Below, piece after piece: positions 12,903-23,265 of a DNA stretch of 64,000 nt. Position 1 is the stretch's first letter. Each line of letters begins with the position of its first letter. The position numbers were made by a program, and so were the translations under genes. Origin of the DNA: Hysterangium stoloniferum (Eukaryota; Basidiomycota; Agaricomycetes; Hysterangiales; Hysterangiaceae); assembly GCA_015178975.1 (NCBI GenBank), contig WHVD01000114.1:1-64000 (forward strand). Reading direction: 5' to 3'. The notes under the pieces are model-generated. The model did no database searches and had not been told where the DNA came from. It was given only the letters and a program-made list of their open reading frames with translations.

Positions 12903-14450
12903 TCACCTTAGGGACAAGGACATATCTCCACAAACACGTTTTTCCATGCTTTTTTATAAAATAAAAAGAATGACCACAGAAGGTTCGAATGCGATCTAGG
13001 TAAGGACAATGACCCCGATCCCCTAGATCTGCACATGATACCCACCCAAATTTTCGTTTTCACTGTCGGCGCTGGTACACAAGTCAATCTCTTACATCGA
13101 TGATCACGTTGAGCTCCATCGGTTTGTTCAATTAATCGATTGGTTGACTTTTTGTGGGTGTTGACGTGGATATTGATATGAATGGGGAGGAGGATGGGGA
13201 TCGGTTTGGTTACCTCAGACCATTCCGGGTGACAACATGACCTGCAGAGAGTTCTCCTCCTGGCTTTCTGCTGTCGTTTCTCCCACTGTTGAGAAAGAAG
13301 TGTAATTCTCCTTTCTGTGCGGTCTGAGACCACTATTTGAACGGTTTCGGCCAGGGGGTGTGTATTTTGCAGATATTAGGGTTAATGTTTATTTGAAATA
13401 TATATTATTACCAGACACGCACATTCCGTCGACCGAAACACTCAGTATTAACGATATGAAACTACCGTCAGCCCAGTTGTGTGCGCTATGCGTGTGGTGA
13501 GAACAAGCCGTTGATCTACAAAATTCATTTTAGTAAAAGTTGCAAGACATTGATGCGGACACCTACCTTGTATTCTGCATAGGCACAAATCGTGAAGAAG
13601 ACGTGTAACCAAGTAAAGACTCAATCATTGATGCGCCACTTAGGGACACGTCGTCCAAAATGGTGTTGACCCCCTGTGCGCATGCATCACATGACAGTGT
13701 ATCTTGATTAGACGGAGGTGTCGAGAAAAAAAAAGTGCTGCGACCCATGCACACATGCCCATGATCAACGCAATTTTGGAACAACGTGTCCCCGGGTGGT
13801 GCATCGATGATTGATTTGACTACGAATCTTCGTCACAATATGTGCCTATGCAGAATACAAGGTAGGAGGTGTCCGCGTCAATGACTTGAAACTTTTACTA
13901 AAAATGAGTTTTCGGCTTGTTCTCACCACGCGCATAGCGCACACAACTGGGCTGACGTTAATACTGAATGTTGCGGTCGACGGAATTGGCTCTGACATAG
14001 TACGTCAGGGCCATAGTGACACAGAACTCACGAATCGATGGGGGACATTTGCGCAAGGGGGGTGTTCCCCCGAGTTTGATTGACATTAGCTGTAGTTTAC
14101 TACATTAGATATTGCAATGTCAACTCACCACAAGGGAGGATAAGGCATATCCGTTACGGTCTGAACGATCCCTCGCTGTGGTATGTATAAAGGTCGTGTG
14201 TAGGGATGAAGTGGCTCGCTGTGCGGGATAAAGTTGAAAGGTGGCGTGTGCGTCTGGATGGCAGACTTATATACTCGTGGATTGTATTATAACAAACCAA
14301 GAGATTGGATTTATGCCTATTCAGGATTTTGGCTGCATCGATTGATCTTTGTCAGGCTGGCACGTAAGAATTCAGTCCTCGACAGTCTAGCATGAGAAGC
14401 AGATCGGCAAGTTGATTCAACGATAAAGGCTGGTATCAGGTGGCACTAAC
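12903..14450 (+). repeat. unclassified repeat R, copy 1
   Basis: The sequence from CACCTTAGGGACAAGG to GGTGGCACTAAC is repeated, diverged but colinear, at 16,027-16,171 plus 21,725-23,265. No transposase or reverse transcriptase reading frame is visible. It has an internal inverted-repeat core (13,426-13,983) that copy 2 largely lacks, and GATGTGGATATTGATATGAA-like dinucleotide-rich stretches. It may be a non-autonomous transposon of unknown type. The uninterrupted site at 13,029-13,044 shows what copy 2 looked like before it was split. Confidence 0.6.
13426..13983. repeat. foldback / inverted-repeat module inside R copy 1
   Basis: Arms of about 160 bp, from CCGTCGACCG at 13,426 to CGGTCGACGG ending at 13,983, are imperfect reverse complements. 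They share GCGCACACAACTGGGCTGAC and CCTATGCAGAATACAAGGTA (read on the plus strand in the right arm). The loop is about 230 bp. The layout fits a MITE or foldback element inserted in R, or an inversion duplication. No target-site duplication was found with certainty. Confidence 0.6.
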
Positions 14451-14479
14451 TGTTAAAGTTATTTGCGTAGTTCTAAATA

Positions 14480-15300
14480 TAACTCTCAGTGAGTTCACCG
14501 AGAGGCTACGGGGTCGGTCTCCGTTTCATATAGTTCAGCGATGACCAGTGAACTATACAGTCGTTTGCGGGTCTGAACTTAGATATATATATATATTAAA
14601 TGCCTAAAAACAATGAAGATAACAAAGAAAAATAAAAAAACAAATTTCTGTGAATAAATCGATGGGGTAAAGAAGTCAAAGCATGATAGCCTGGCCAAAA
14701 ATGCATCGTCCAAGTGTTTGTCAATGAACCCGCTACTTTCGGTCGTTCACCGCATCCCAACTCCTCAGGTCTCCCCGGTATATCCAAGTGAAGAAGAACA
14801 CGGTGAGTAGAAAACAGATTTATACCGGTGAGACGACCTACCTTTCCATTCATGATCACTCCCCTTTTGCCATTCCTGGTACCATAGCCTTCAATAGGGA
14901 TAGTCATAGGGAGATACGGACTTGATAGTGAAAGCCTTGTGTTGTGCTATGGTTAGGTGAAGAAGAACACGGTGAACACAACAATGAAGCCAAGAAGAAT
15001 GCGGTATAGTGTCTGAGCAATCTGTAAGTATAAGACAGATATATAACGGTGAGATGGCCCACCTTTCAACTCATGATCGCGTCCCGGGACCATTGGCAGT
15101 GCGCCGTCAGCTTAATGGGGGCAGACACGGGGATCTATGAACTTGATAATAAGAGCTTTGTGTCAGTGGCGTCTGTAAGCGGAAAATAATGTGTGAAGCA
15201 TTCCAGGAGTCACTGAGAGTGAAATAATTATATCGTAGTGAAATAACTTACTTTTCAATTTGTGCAGTATTGTATTAGAGCATCCCTCAAGTTTCGATTC
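14480..15300. repeat. degenerate tandem blocks, no clear gene
   Basis: Two to three blocks of about 190 bp share the order GAAGAAGAACACGGTGA, CGGTGAGA, CCTTTC, ATTCATGATC and CTTGATA (about 14,785-14,940, 14,955-15,165, and a weaker one at 15,190-15,260). The block spacing and the GGTGAG/AG-like borders could reflect a duplicated exon, but no reading frame persists through them. I cannot assign a function. Confidence 0.4.
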
Positions 15301-15309
15301 CGGTCTCTT

Positions 15310-16024
15310 AAACAGGAGTCTCAAGGAATGATTTTTTTATTGGAAGTATTATTTGGAAATAAACGCACCGTCTCTGAATGGTAGTACAACATGTCAAAAT
15401 TCTTTTTTGATACTGAAAAGCCAACAGACACGATTGAGGAACCAGTGCGACACTCGTGCATACGAAATATAGACGTAGATAGATCGTGGAACAAGCCCCC
15501 GAAATAACAAATACTTCTGGGTGCGGTAAGCTACTACTGCATAATAAAAACATAAGATGACCACGAATAATACTCACATCTATCACTTCGCAGCCTCTTC
15601 AGTGTCTGGGATAATCCTGGAACCTTCCAGAACGGTTGGAGGAAGGGGATGTCCTTCCAGAGCGACGTGTGGGAGCAAAAACCATGTTATTGATGCGTTG
15701 TCACTTTTCGAGGCAGACAGATTTGGCGGATAAAATGCTGAGCTGAATTCGAAAAATGCCAGAAATCGCGTAGGGTGGTCCTCGCCTGGCGAATAGGATG
15801 CCTTGCAGACCTCACGAGCTGTCTTGAGATGCAGAGGTTTATATCTACATGTGCAAAAATTTCGGGTTTCTCTCGATAACGCATCATTCTCGGAATCTTG
15901 CATCTTGCATGCCTAGTGAGCGAATATACTAATGCATTGACACGGGGTAACCGTGCCAACACTGTTGGGCTCTGCCTCGATGGGCTTGTTTTAATACTTT
16001 GTTACGATGATTCTTGAAGGGGCC
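15310..16024 (-). repeat. duplicated block D, copy 1 (minus orientation)
   Basis: This block is the diverged reverse complement of 25,066-25,810. Similarity starts at GGCCCCTTCAAGAATCATCG (minus strand from 16,024) and continues through the small ORF to the sequence around CACCCAGAAGTATTTG. It abuts repeat R copy 2 directly at 16,027. Confidence 0.6.
15583..15903 (-). CDS. conserved small ORF of block D, copy 1
   Basis: A 106-residue ORF of unknown function. Its start (MQDSENDALSRETRN) matches the ORF at 25,185-25,538 over most of its length, and both end in IIPDTEEAA plus one residue. No membrane segment, signal peptide or known motif is visible. A second overlapping frame (15,687-15,962) is also open in both copies, so the true coding frame is uncertain. 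A possible donor (GTGAGTATT) just after the stop and a CAG before the conserved CACCCAGAAG suggest that the ORF could be one exon of a longer spliced gene. Confidence 0.35.
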   Translation of the reverse strand: MQDSENDALSRETRNFCTCRYKPLHLKTAREVCKASYSPGEDHPTRFLAFFEFSSAFYPPNLSASKSDNASITWFLLPHVALEGHPLPPTVLEGSRIIPDTEEAAK

Positions 16025-16026
16025 GG

Positions 16027-16171
16027 GAACACCTTAGGGTCAAGGACTTCTCACAGACAGATTTTTCCGATATGCTTTTTGTAAAATATAAAGAATAACC
16101 ACACAAGGTTCGAATGCGATCTAAGTAAGGGTAAATCGCCTAGATCTGACAGAACTGCACATGATACCCTC
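16027..16171 (+). repeat. repeat R, copy 2, left part
   Basis: This stretch matches the start of R copy 1 (CACCTTAGGG to GCACATGATACCC). It is interrupted at 16,171 by the LINE and Ngaro insertions and resumes at 21,725. The last 15 bases (16,157-16,171) are repeated at 21,725-21,739 with one mismatch and are the LINE target-site duplication. Confidence 0.7.
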
Positions 16172-16598
16172 TTTTTTTTTTTTTTTTAATACATTTATAT
16201 ACCGCGTCGCATAGCTAAGATACATAGCGGTTGGGAGAAAAGTACCCTAATGGTAGGTGGGGGCGGCAGGATGTGTATGTAGCTGGTTGGTATGGGCAAG
16301 AGGGTCGAATGTAGGGCGGGGAAGAGCAGGGATGGTGGGCCAGTTATGCTTTCCGGAAAGCATCAGAGGCGGCGATGAACTCAGCTAGGGCTTCAAAGCC
16401 CTTGTAGGTGCCGAGGATAATGGGGAGTGATAGGTCTTGAGAGGCAGTGCGGAGGGTGTGGCGGTGCTCCTCATGAAGGGCACTCCGAAAGGATGTGGAG
16501 GCGGGACTGGATGTCTTCTGTGCCACAGGGACAGGAGGTGGGGAGGTCGGGGAGGAAACGTTGGAGTAGGCGCCGAAGAAGCCGTGGCCCAAGATGGC
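16172..16598 (-). mobile_element. 5'-truncated LINE retrotransposon
   Basis: A non-LTR retrotransposon 3' end on the minus strand. Its poly(A) tail reads as a T-run at 16,172-16,187. The coding remnant at 16,344-16,598 encodes the C-terminal tail of a LINE ORF2: a Cys/His cluster (CPCGTEDIQSRLHILSECP) and then LGTYKGFEALAEFIAASDAF, a common ending in agaricomycete LINE proteins. A 15-bp duplication (16,157-16,171 and 21,725-21,739, one mismatch) brackets the LINE together with the Ngaro element inserted in it. About 35 bp at 21,690-21,724 would be the rest of the LINE. Strong 5' truncation is usual for LINE copies, so this one was dead on arrival. Confidence 0.75.
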
Positions 16599-16773
16599 TA
16601 GTATCGAGTGCCGCACGATCCCTGCGTGCCGGGAGTAGTTCGGCACTCAACGTCCAGCCGAGCGTATGAAGGAGTCGCACGCCTTTTGTTTCCTACGACA
16701 TCTTTGTCAGTACAGTATCTAAAATTTCGCATCCTTTCACGGATTATCATTCATTAATTCTTCCTTTTATTTC
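16599..16773 (+). repeat. Ngaro split direct repeat A1
   Basis: 175 bp from TAGTATCGAGTGCC to TTCCTTTTATTTC, repeated at 21,289-21,463 with one G/A difference. It forms the left end of the element. Confidence 0.85.
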
Positions 16774-16784
16774 ACTTCGCACTT

Positions 16785-18301
16785 ATGACGTCTGGAGCCT
16801 TGCCACAAGGGGTGTTTGCGCACTTAGGTATAAATCTGAACGGTGAGACGAACCCACCTCCCACAGGGGCACAAGTGGAAACTGCCCCAGCGGACGCGAA
16901 TCCAGGGCCGGATACGTCATCATTACCGCTATCAGAAGGGGCTGGCACCAACTGCGATTCACAGAGGGTAGGCCAACACCCACCACCTTCCGAGATTGAA
17001 CTACTGGATGCGCAAATAGCCCGGCTATTGGCGCACAAACATAGTCTAACAAATGAAGCTAGCCCTGGTGACCTGGACGGACGAAGTGCAACTGAAGCAG
17101 CCCCGGCTGTGACAAGGTTGTTCCTCGATCCAGAGGCACTACAGCGGGCCAGGAACATACCTTCACCCACTAGCGAGTCCCGAACCAACAGGAAAGCCCC
17201 AATTCCTGAGATTATACCCGCGTTTAAGGCCAACCCTTTAGAGATTCGTAAGTCCACCCTTTCCTTATCTCACAGATGGACGGCCAGTCCACATGATTTC
17301 ACATGTGGACCGTCCAGACATTCCAACGGCATTGCGGAATGCATGTCGCAGTTCACAGACAGTGCGATGGCATTGTGGAATGCATGCCATATGCTACAGC
17401 AGTTTGACGGCATTGTGGAATGCATGCCGTGCATTGTGACAGCTTCGATTCTGTGGTGTCTATACAATCATCATGCTCATACTCCCCCCTTCCTTTTTAT
17501 TTTTCAGCAATCCCACGCAAGGTGGAGGAAGCCTTTAAGAACCTTCACTACGTTCCTTACATCTCCCTCACCTCCGAGGCGCGGCGAAGAGCAGAGAAAG
17601 GAGCAGAGGATTTTATCATTTCACCATCTGGTGGCATCATTGCCAGAGGGCTGGACCGTGAGAATGAGAAGGGCATCAGTATAATCGACTGGTTAGCAGC
17701 AGCAATGGCAGCAGTTGACCGCACTCGAGTCCATGGTGGTGTCCAAAGAGCCAATGCGTTAGTGGCCCACCATGCGATTGTGACGTCAATTGTGAAGTCA
17801 CATAGTTGGGATGTTGCCATGGACTATGATGTTCAACAACGGGAGGCAGCTGCCCGCAACCTGTCTCATGACTTAGGCTGTTTAGATCCCGAGGCGCTGA
17901 CGATCATATTGACTCGAACAGCACTTCGGTCAGCAAAGGTGTCCCAGACCTCAATGGCACCACCCAAGTGCTCATGGCCAGCAGAGTCCCCCTCCCCAGC
18001 CGGATCTCCACGAAAGAGACCGCGCACTGACAGGGACTCCTCACATTGTTTTCGATGTGGAGTCCAAGGCCACCTGCCCGCTGACTGCCAATCAAAGCGT
18101 ACTACATCAGGAAAGAATCCCGCCTCAATCGCACGAGGAGCCAAAAATAAACACGCCCTCACAGCCCCTGATGGCAAGCAGTTTTGTTTCGGCTGGGCAC
18201 TTGAATCTCAGTGCAGGTGGGGCACCAACTGCACCAACACCCACATGTGCAGCATCTGCTTCGAGGATACCCACGGAGCAGGAGCCTGCAGGAAGCTCTG
18301 A
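16785..18301 (+). CDS. Ngaro gag-like region with CCHC zinc knuckle
   Basis: Two open stretches (about 16,785-17,250 and 17,510-18,301) make up the gag-like part. The second ends with a CCHC knuckle (CFRCGVQGHLPADC) and a further Cys/His cluster (CRWGTNCTNTHMCSICF), suggesting RNA binding. Between the stretches lies a tandem repeat around GGCATTGTGGAATGCATGCC (about 17,320-17,430). Whether the stretches are separate ORFs or spliced is not resolved. Confidence 0.55.
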
Positions 18302-18477
18302 CCCGAGATGGGTCACAACGCCGCTCGACCCTGTCGGCGCGGCACGTATATTGAGTAAATATGGTATATTGCAAGACTGGCAGAATATTATAGCAGGTTT
18401 GAATAATGGATTTGACATCGGACTGAAAGAGCACATATCACGTACAGCCATTTTTCGAAAATCACAGATCCTCCTTA

Positions 18478-19941
18478 GTGGACACAGAATTTATAACCAA
18501 GTATATAGCAAGTGAACAAAAGATTGGCCGCTACTCCAGGGGCTTTACACCAGAGGAACTGGAGCAAGCCATAGGACCATTTCAGACATCTCCCCTGGGG
18601 CTGATCCCAAAACCGAATTCAAGCACGTACCGCATGATACAAGACCTATCATTTCCCCGAGACGACCCGATACATTCCTCCATAAACAGTCGCATAAATC
18701 CCGACGACTTCCCAACAGAATGGGGCACCTTTGCAGATGCGGTGGCATTGATATTATCTCTGCCAGAAGGTTCCATGGCCGCCACCTTCGACATTTCTGC
18801 AGCTTACCGGATGACACCCATACGACCAGATCAGCAGAACGCATGCTGCGTCTTCTGGGATGGCCTAGTATACGTCGATCGGGCGGTCGCATTTGGCTTA
18901 GCCTCGAGTGCAGGTGTATTCGGGAGTATTGCAGATATGCTGATTGCCTTGTACCGAAAGGCAGGCTTCGGGTGGTTGCTAAAGTGGGTCGACGATTTCC
19001 TGGCCATTCGTTTGCCAGGGCAGGTTTGGACAGAAAACGACTTCATTGCATTGACAGCACAATTTGGTGTACCCTGGAGCGAGAGCAAAACAAGACCTTT
19101 TTCGTCAGTACAGAAATACATAGGCTTCATATGGGACTTGGAGGCCAAAACCGTAGCAATGCCGAAGGAGAAACTCGAGGCAACACTGGAGCTAGTCAAG
19201 CGATGGGCCCAGGAGGAGCATCGATTCTCAGCAAACGAGGCGGAGAGGCTACATGGGAAGTTGGTCCACGTGGCATCCATCTTCCCATGGATAAAACCTT
19301 TTCTACGCTCTATATCCACATTCGCACGTGGTTTCACATCACGAAGAGCATCATTCCCCCCAAGCCCAGCATTGCAAGCAGATATGTCATGGGTTTACTT
19401 CATATTGCGGCACTTGCCAAACGAGCTCCCCATCGCATCAGTGGATCCGATCGACATAGGGTGGTGGGGGGATGCCAGTACATCATTCGGATTGGGCATC
19501 ATAGTCGGCACCCAGTGGGCAGTGTGGAAGTGGGCCCCTGGTTTCGAAGTGGGCCCACATCGCCAATGCGACATCGGATGGGCAGAAGCAGTCGCTGTAG
19601 AGTTGGGGCTGAGGATGGCGTTACAGTCTGGGGCGATGCATCGACGCAACCAGTCCGATTCAGTTTTCTTGGTGCGTTCGGACAACAGTGGTGTCGTTGC
19701 AGTGGTGAACAAAGGCCGGTCACGCAACAAGGAGACAAACATGATTCTAAAAGAAATTTACAAACTGTTAGCCACGAATCGAATACAACTAAGAGCCGAA
19801 TTTGTACCATCCAGAGAGAACATCGCAGATGCCCTTTCCCGAGGCCATATCACCGACTTCCTCAAAGGCTTCCCCGGAATACAATCACGGGCCACATTAG
19901 ACATCCCCAACCATTTGTTACACCGGATCCAATCACCGTAG
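18478..19941 (+). CDS. Ngaro reverse transcriptase-RNase H
   Basis: A 487-residue frame. The first RT aspartate sits in TFDISAAYRMTP (about residue 103) and the catalytic pair is in KWVDDFLAIR (WVDD instead of YXDD, about residue 167). RNase H follows, with DIGWWGDASTSFG, AEAVAVELGLRMAL, VRSDNSGVVAVVNKG and PSRENIADALSRG. This RT type and the WVDD box fit the DIRS order rather than Ty3/Gypsy. The frame is continuous, so the domain looks intact. Confidence 0.8.
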   Translation: MDTEFITKYIASEQKIGRYSRGFTPEELEQAIGPFQTSPLGLIPKPNSSTYRMIQDLSFPRDDPIHSSINSRINPDDFPTEWGTFADAVALILSLPEGSMAATFDISAAYRMTPIRPDQQNACCVFWDGLVYVDRAVAFGLASSAGVFGSIADMLIALYRKAGFGWLLKWVDDFLAIRLPGQVWTENDFIALTAQFGVPWSESKTRPFSSVQKYIGFIWDLEAKTVAMPKEKLEATLELVKRWAQEEHRFSANEAERLHGKLVHVASIFPWIKPFLRSISTFARGFTSRRASFPPSPALQADMSWVYFILRHLPNELPIASVDPIDIGWWGDASTSFGLGIIVGTQWAVWKWAPGFEVGPHRQCDIGWAEAVAVELGLRMALQSGAMHRRNQSDSVFLVRSDNSGVVAVVNKGRSRNKETNMILKEIYKLLATNRIQLRAEFVPSRENIADALSRGHITDFLKGFPGIQSRATLDIPNHLLHRIQSP

Positions 19942-21143
19942 CACCTGCAAGGGTGTCAGCACCCTTCGCCTCATCATTGCAGACATTACCAGCTGGACAA
20001 TTGCACCTCGTTTCGTCAGTACTGAGGCTTCCATGCAGAGCTAAAGAGAGACTCTTCAGGTGGAAAGGAATCAACACACCGCCTCCATCCACTGTACAGC
20101 ACCCGGTACTGCAGTTACTAGCGTCCATAGCCTCTGAAGCATCACTGTGGGATGCGAATAGCTACGGATCGGGTCTCCGCAAATTCCATGTATTTTGTGA
20201 TATCTTCTCTGTATCTGAATCGGAAAGATTGCCGGCATCCTTCTCAATTTTACATTCTTTCGCACTTTGGGCGGCAGCGGACTCATCATTGCTCAGTCAG
20301 GAGCTAACTGCTGGGACAGCATTTGAGACTGTGTCAGTTGGAGTTACTCGGAAATACTTAGCGGCGGTTAGAGCATGGCACATAGCTCAAGGTTGGCCCC
20401 CACCCCTGTCAGATGACGAACGAACGAGAATCGAATGGTCACTAAGGGGGCTAGAGAACTTACAAGGCAATACACGAAAACGGCCCCCACGTCCATCGAT
20501 AAAATTGAAGATGCTACTCACGTTGAGGGCGTCATTGGATTTGAACAACTCCTTCGATGCCTGTGTATGGGCCATATCTACGTGCGCCTTTTGGGGTTTA
20601 ATGCGTTTCGGGGAGGTCACAGTATCATCCAGAACACAGTTTGATGGCAAAAAGCATTTGAAGCGGAAGGACGTCCTAATTAGCCATGACAATGACGGCA
20701 GGAGGTATGCATGTTTGGACTTACCTGCGGCTAAAACGGCCAAATCTGGTGTAACCCAAGCGGTATACCTAACAGATCAGCAAGGGACATGCCCAATAGA
20801 CGCACTAATCAATTTATCAAAAGTTGTACCGGCCGGACCGGAAGAACCACTGTTTTGTTGGCTAGACGACAGAGGTGCAGTAAGACCGATAGTCAAAAAA
20901 GCTGCACTCGAACGGATAAATCTCATTCTTAACGCATGGGGATGGGGAACAACCTTCGGACATTCATTTCGTATCGGCGGCGCATCTTTCTTTCTAGCAC
21001 AAGGAGTTGATCCTGAGATCGTGAGATTAGCAGGCAGATGGAAGTCATTAGCATATGAAACATACATCAGGGCCTTTGAACAGATAGCATCATGGCATTT
21101 GGAGAACCTTTCAACAAGGAATGCAACTGCCTTGGTTGGGTAG
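19942..21143 (+). CDS. Ngaro tyrosine recombinase
   Basis: The recombinase domain lies at about 20,470-21,143, in a frame different from the RT frame and open well upstream. The catalytic signature is visible: the first Arg in FWGLMRFGEV, HxxR in GHSFRIGGASFFLAQG, a Trp in RLAGRWKS and the Tyr nucleophile in ETYIRAFEQI. It would integrate the circular cDNA intermediate, which explains the lack of target-site duplication. It replaces the DDE integrase of LTR elements. The exact start is unclear. Confidence 0.8.
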
Positions 21144-21189
21144 GCGGCGTAGCCTCGCTGCGTTTGGCAGGCAGTTGTTCTTTGTGGGT

Positions 21190-21288
21190 GAGCGGCGAGT
21201 CTTCCCACGCATACGCGGAGAGCTAAGCTCTCCCCCTACCCAACCATACAGCTCTCTGCTCTCATCACGACACATAGACGAAGCTGGA
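21190..21288 (+). repeat. Ngaro split direct repeat B1
   Basis: 99 bp starting GAGCGGCGAGTCTTCCC and ending CGAAGCTGGA, identical by eye to B2 (21,591-21,689). It lies directly upstream of A2. Confidence 0.85.
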
Positions 21289-21463
21289 TAGTATCGAGTG
21301 CCGCACGATCCCTGCGTGCCGGGAGTAGTTCGGCACTCAACGTCCAGCCGAGCGTATGAAGGAGTCGCACGCCTTTTGTTTCCTACGACATCTTTGTCAG
21401 TACAGTATCTAAAATTTCACATCCTTTCACGGATTATCATTCATTAATTCTTCCTTTTATTTC
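21289..21463 (+). repeat. Ngaro split direct repeat A2
   Basis: The second copy of A (175 bp, one difference from A1). The B1-A2 junction at 21,288/21,289 is thought to be the recombination core that allows a circular intermediate in this family. Confidence 0.85.
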
Positions 21464-21590
21464 TCCCACCCACCCTTCCCCATATTGAAGATTTGGGTTA
21501 AACAATGAATCAAATTTAGTAATTATTGATTGTTTAATCTAGTGTTAAGTGAGAGTGAGAGTTGTACTGCGAGAGAGGACCCGCCCTCCC

Positions 21591-21689
21591 GAGCGGCGAG
21601 TCTTCCCACGCATACGCGGAGAGCTAAGCTCTCCCCCTACCCAACCATACAGCTCTCTGCTCTCATCACGACACATAGACGAAGCTGGA
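21591..21689 (+). repeat. Ngaro split direct repeat B2
   Basis: The second copy of B, forming the right end of the element. The flanking sequence then runs 35 bp to the LINE target-site duplication at 21,725. Confidence 0.85.
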
Positions 21690-21724
21690 CTGGATGATGT
21701 GTGTGTGGACGTGGCGGGGACCAC

Positions 21725-23265
21725 GCACGTGATACCCTCCCAAAATTTCTTTCCATGTCCACTGTTGGCGCTAGGCCAAAAGTCAATCTCTGACATCGAT
21801 GATCACACTGAGCTCCATCCGTTTATTTAATTAATCGATTAAGTAACCTTTCAAAAAAAATTATATATTACATGAAATACATTGGGCATTTATGGAAGAG
21901 ACGTCGGTGAGCTTTGTTGTACCCTGCCTTTCTTAAGGTCACAATCTCCAGGTGAAAACCTACGAGGCAATCAACTATATTGGCGATAAATATCTTAGCA
22001 GGTTGTCCATTTCCATATATCTTCTACGGACAACACCCCAAGAGCAAGTTTTTTTGAAAGTGTCATCATCTATGGCCGCCGTCTTGTGACGGGTGGACAA
22101 TGTGGATGCGGATGCGGATGTGGATGCGGATATGGATGTAGATGTCGGGTGTTGACATGGATGTTGATGTGAATGGGTCTCGCGGTAGGCAACACCTTCC
22201 GCATGGATCTGAGATGAGGTGGGGATGTCATACTAATGCTCGTCAGTCCGATGCTCGTCAGTCCGATGCTCATCAGTCCGATGCTCGTCAGTCCGATGCT
22301 CCGCAGTCAGTCGTTCAGCCGTCTTGGTTCAGCCAACCTTGGATCGTCGGCCGCGCCAAATGCCTCAGCCTCGTCAAGGAGTACGCAACGCTCCACCCGA
22401 CCGGTGGACAATGTGGATGCAGATGCGGATGCGGATGCGGATGTCGATTCCGGGTGACAACAGCACCTGCAGAGAGTTCTCTGCCTGGCTGACTGTTGTT
22501 TCTCCCGCCATGTAGAAAGGAGTGTGACTCCTTTCTGTGCAATAAGTGTCACAGTTTCGGCCGGCGGATGTATATCTTTCAGATATTAGTGTTAATGTTT
22601 ATTTGAAATATATACCATTATCGGAACACACACATTCCGTCGACCGAAACATTTAGTATCATAAATGCACGACTCAGAAACACATCGTCCCAAACGATGT
22701 CGATGATGGGCATATGCGCATGCGTGGCATGACTGAGTGTACCTTGGTTAGACGGTGTCAAGAAAAAAAAGTGTGCTAGTTACCGATCAATACCAGACGG
22801 GGGTTTCGGGGCGTGCACGTTAAGGTTGTGTAATTGGCGCAGACATGGTATGTCAGGACCATAGGTGGGGGATATTTGGGCAAGGGGGGTGTGCCTTCGA
22901 GTTTGAGTGATGTTAGGTGTAGTTTACTACAACGTTAGATATTACAACGTCAACTCACCACAAGGGAGGATAAGGAATATCCGCCATGGCGGTCTGAAAT
23001 GATCCTTCGCTGTGGTATGTATGAAGGTTTTGTATAGTGCAGGAGGGATGAAGTGGCTGTCTGTGCCGTCGTGGGATAAGGTTGAAAGGTGGCGTGTACA
23101 TTTGGATGGCAGACTTATATACTCATGAATTGTATTTATGACTATCTAGAATTTTTGGCTGCATTGATTGATCCTTGAGTCGGGATTCAGTCCTCGGCAA
23201 TCTTGCATGAGAAGCAGATTGGCAAGTTAATTCGACGATAAAGGCTAGTATCAGATGGCACTAAC
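21725..23265 (+). repeat. repeat R, copy 2, right part
   Basis: This continues R copy 2 after the nested insertions. It is colinear with 13,029-14,450 (for example TCAATCTCTGACATCGATGA, then ATTCCGTCGACCGAAAC, then AGATGGCACTAAC at the end). It carries GATGCGGATGTGG hexamer-type repeats (22,090-22,140 and 22,405-22,445) and a 15-bp minisatellite. Most of the foldback module of copy 1 is missing. No gene is supportable. Confidence 0.65.
22233..22307. repeat. 15-bp minisatellite
   Basis: Five units of GATGCTCGTCAGTCC with minor variants (CATCAGTCC, CCGCAGTCA). The unit is a multiple of three and produces spurious repetitive ORFs. R copy 1 lacks the array. Confidence 0.8.

Larger units (their letters stand above)
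16599..21689 (+). mobile_element. Ngaro-type DIRS retrotransposon (RT + tyrosine recombinase)
   Basis: A 5,091-bp element with the split direct repeats diagnostic of the Ngaro/PAT type: A1 (16,599-16,773), internal genes, B1 (21,190-21,288), A2 (21,289-21,463), a spacer of 127 bp, and B2 (21,591-21,689). A1 and A2 differ at one of 175 positions; B1 and B2 look identical over 99. Inside are a gag-like region with a zinc knuckle, RT-RNase H, and a tyrosine recombinase. No integrase or aspartic protease is seen, as expected for the order. It lies within the LINE fragment and makes no target-site duplication. It looks whole and young. Confidence 0.85.

Noticed and set aside
12979-13000. B-box-like GGTTCGAATGC at the start of repeat R, suggesting a tRNA-derived SINE
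   Set aside because: It is present in both R copies but without an A box at a suitable distance or a poly(A)/T tail.
12908-13333. 141-residue minus-strand ORF in repeat R copy 1
   Set aside because: The equivalent frame is not open in R copy 2, which argues for a chance ORF.
18125-19337. Minus-strand ORFs opposite the Ngaro genes
   Set aside because: They mirror the conserved plus-strand RT and gag frames and have no motif of their own.
22142-22552. ORFs with DARQSDARQS or DADADADAD repeats
   Set aside because: Produced by the 15-bp minisatellite and GATGCG hexamers in repeat R; no unique coding sequence.
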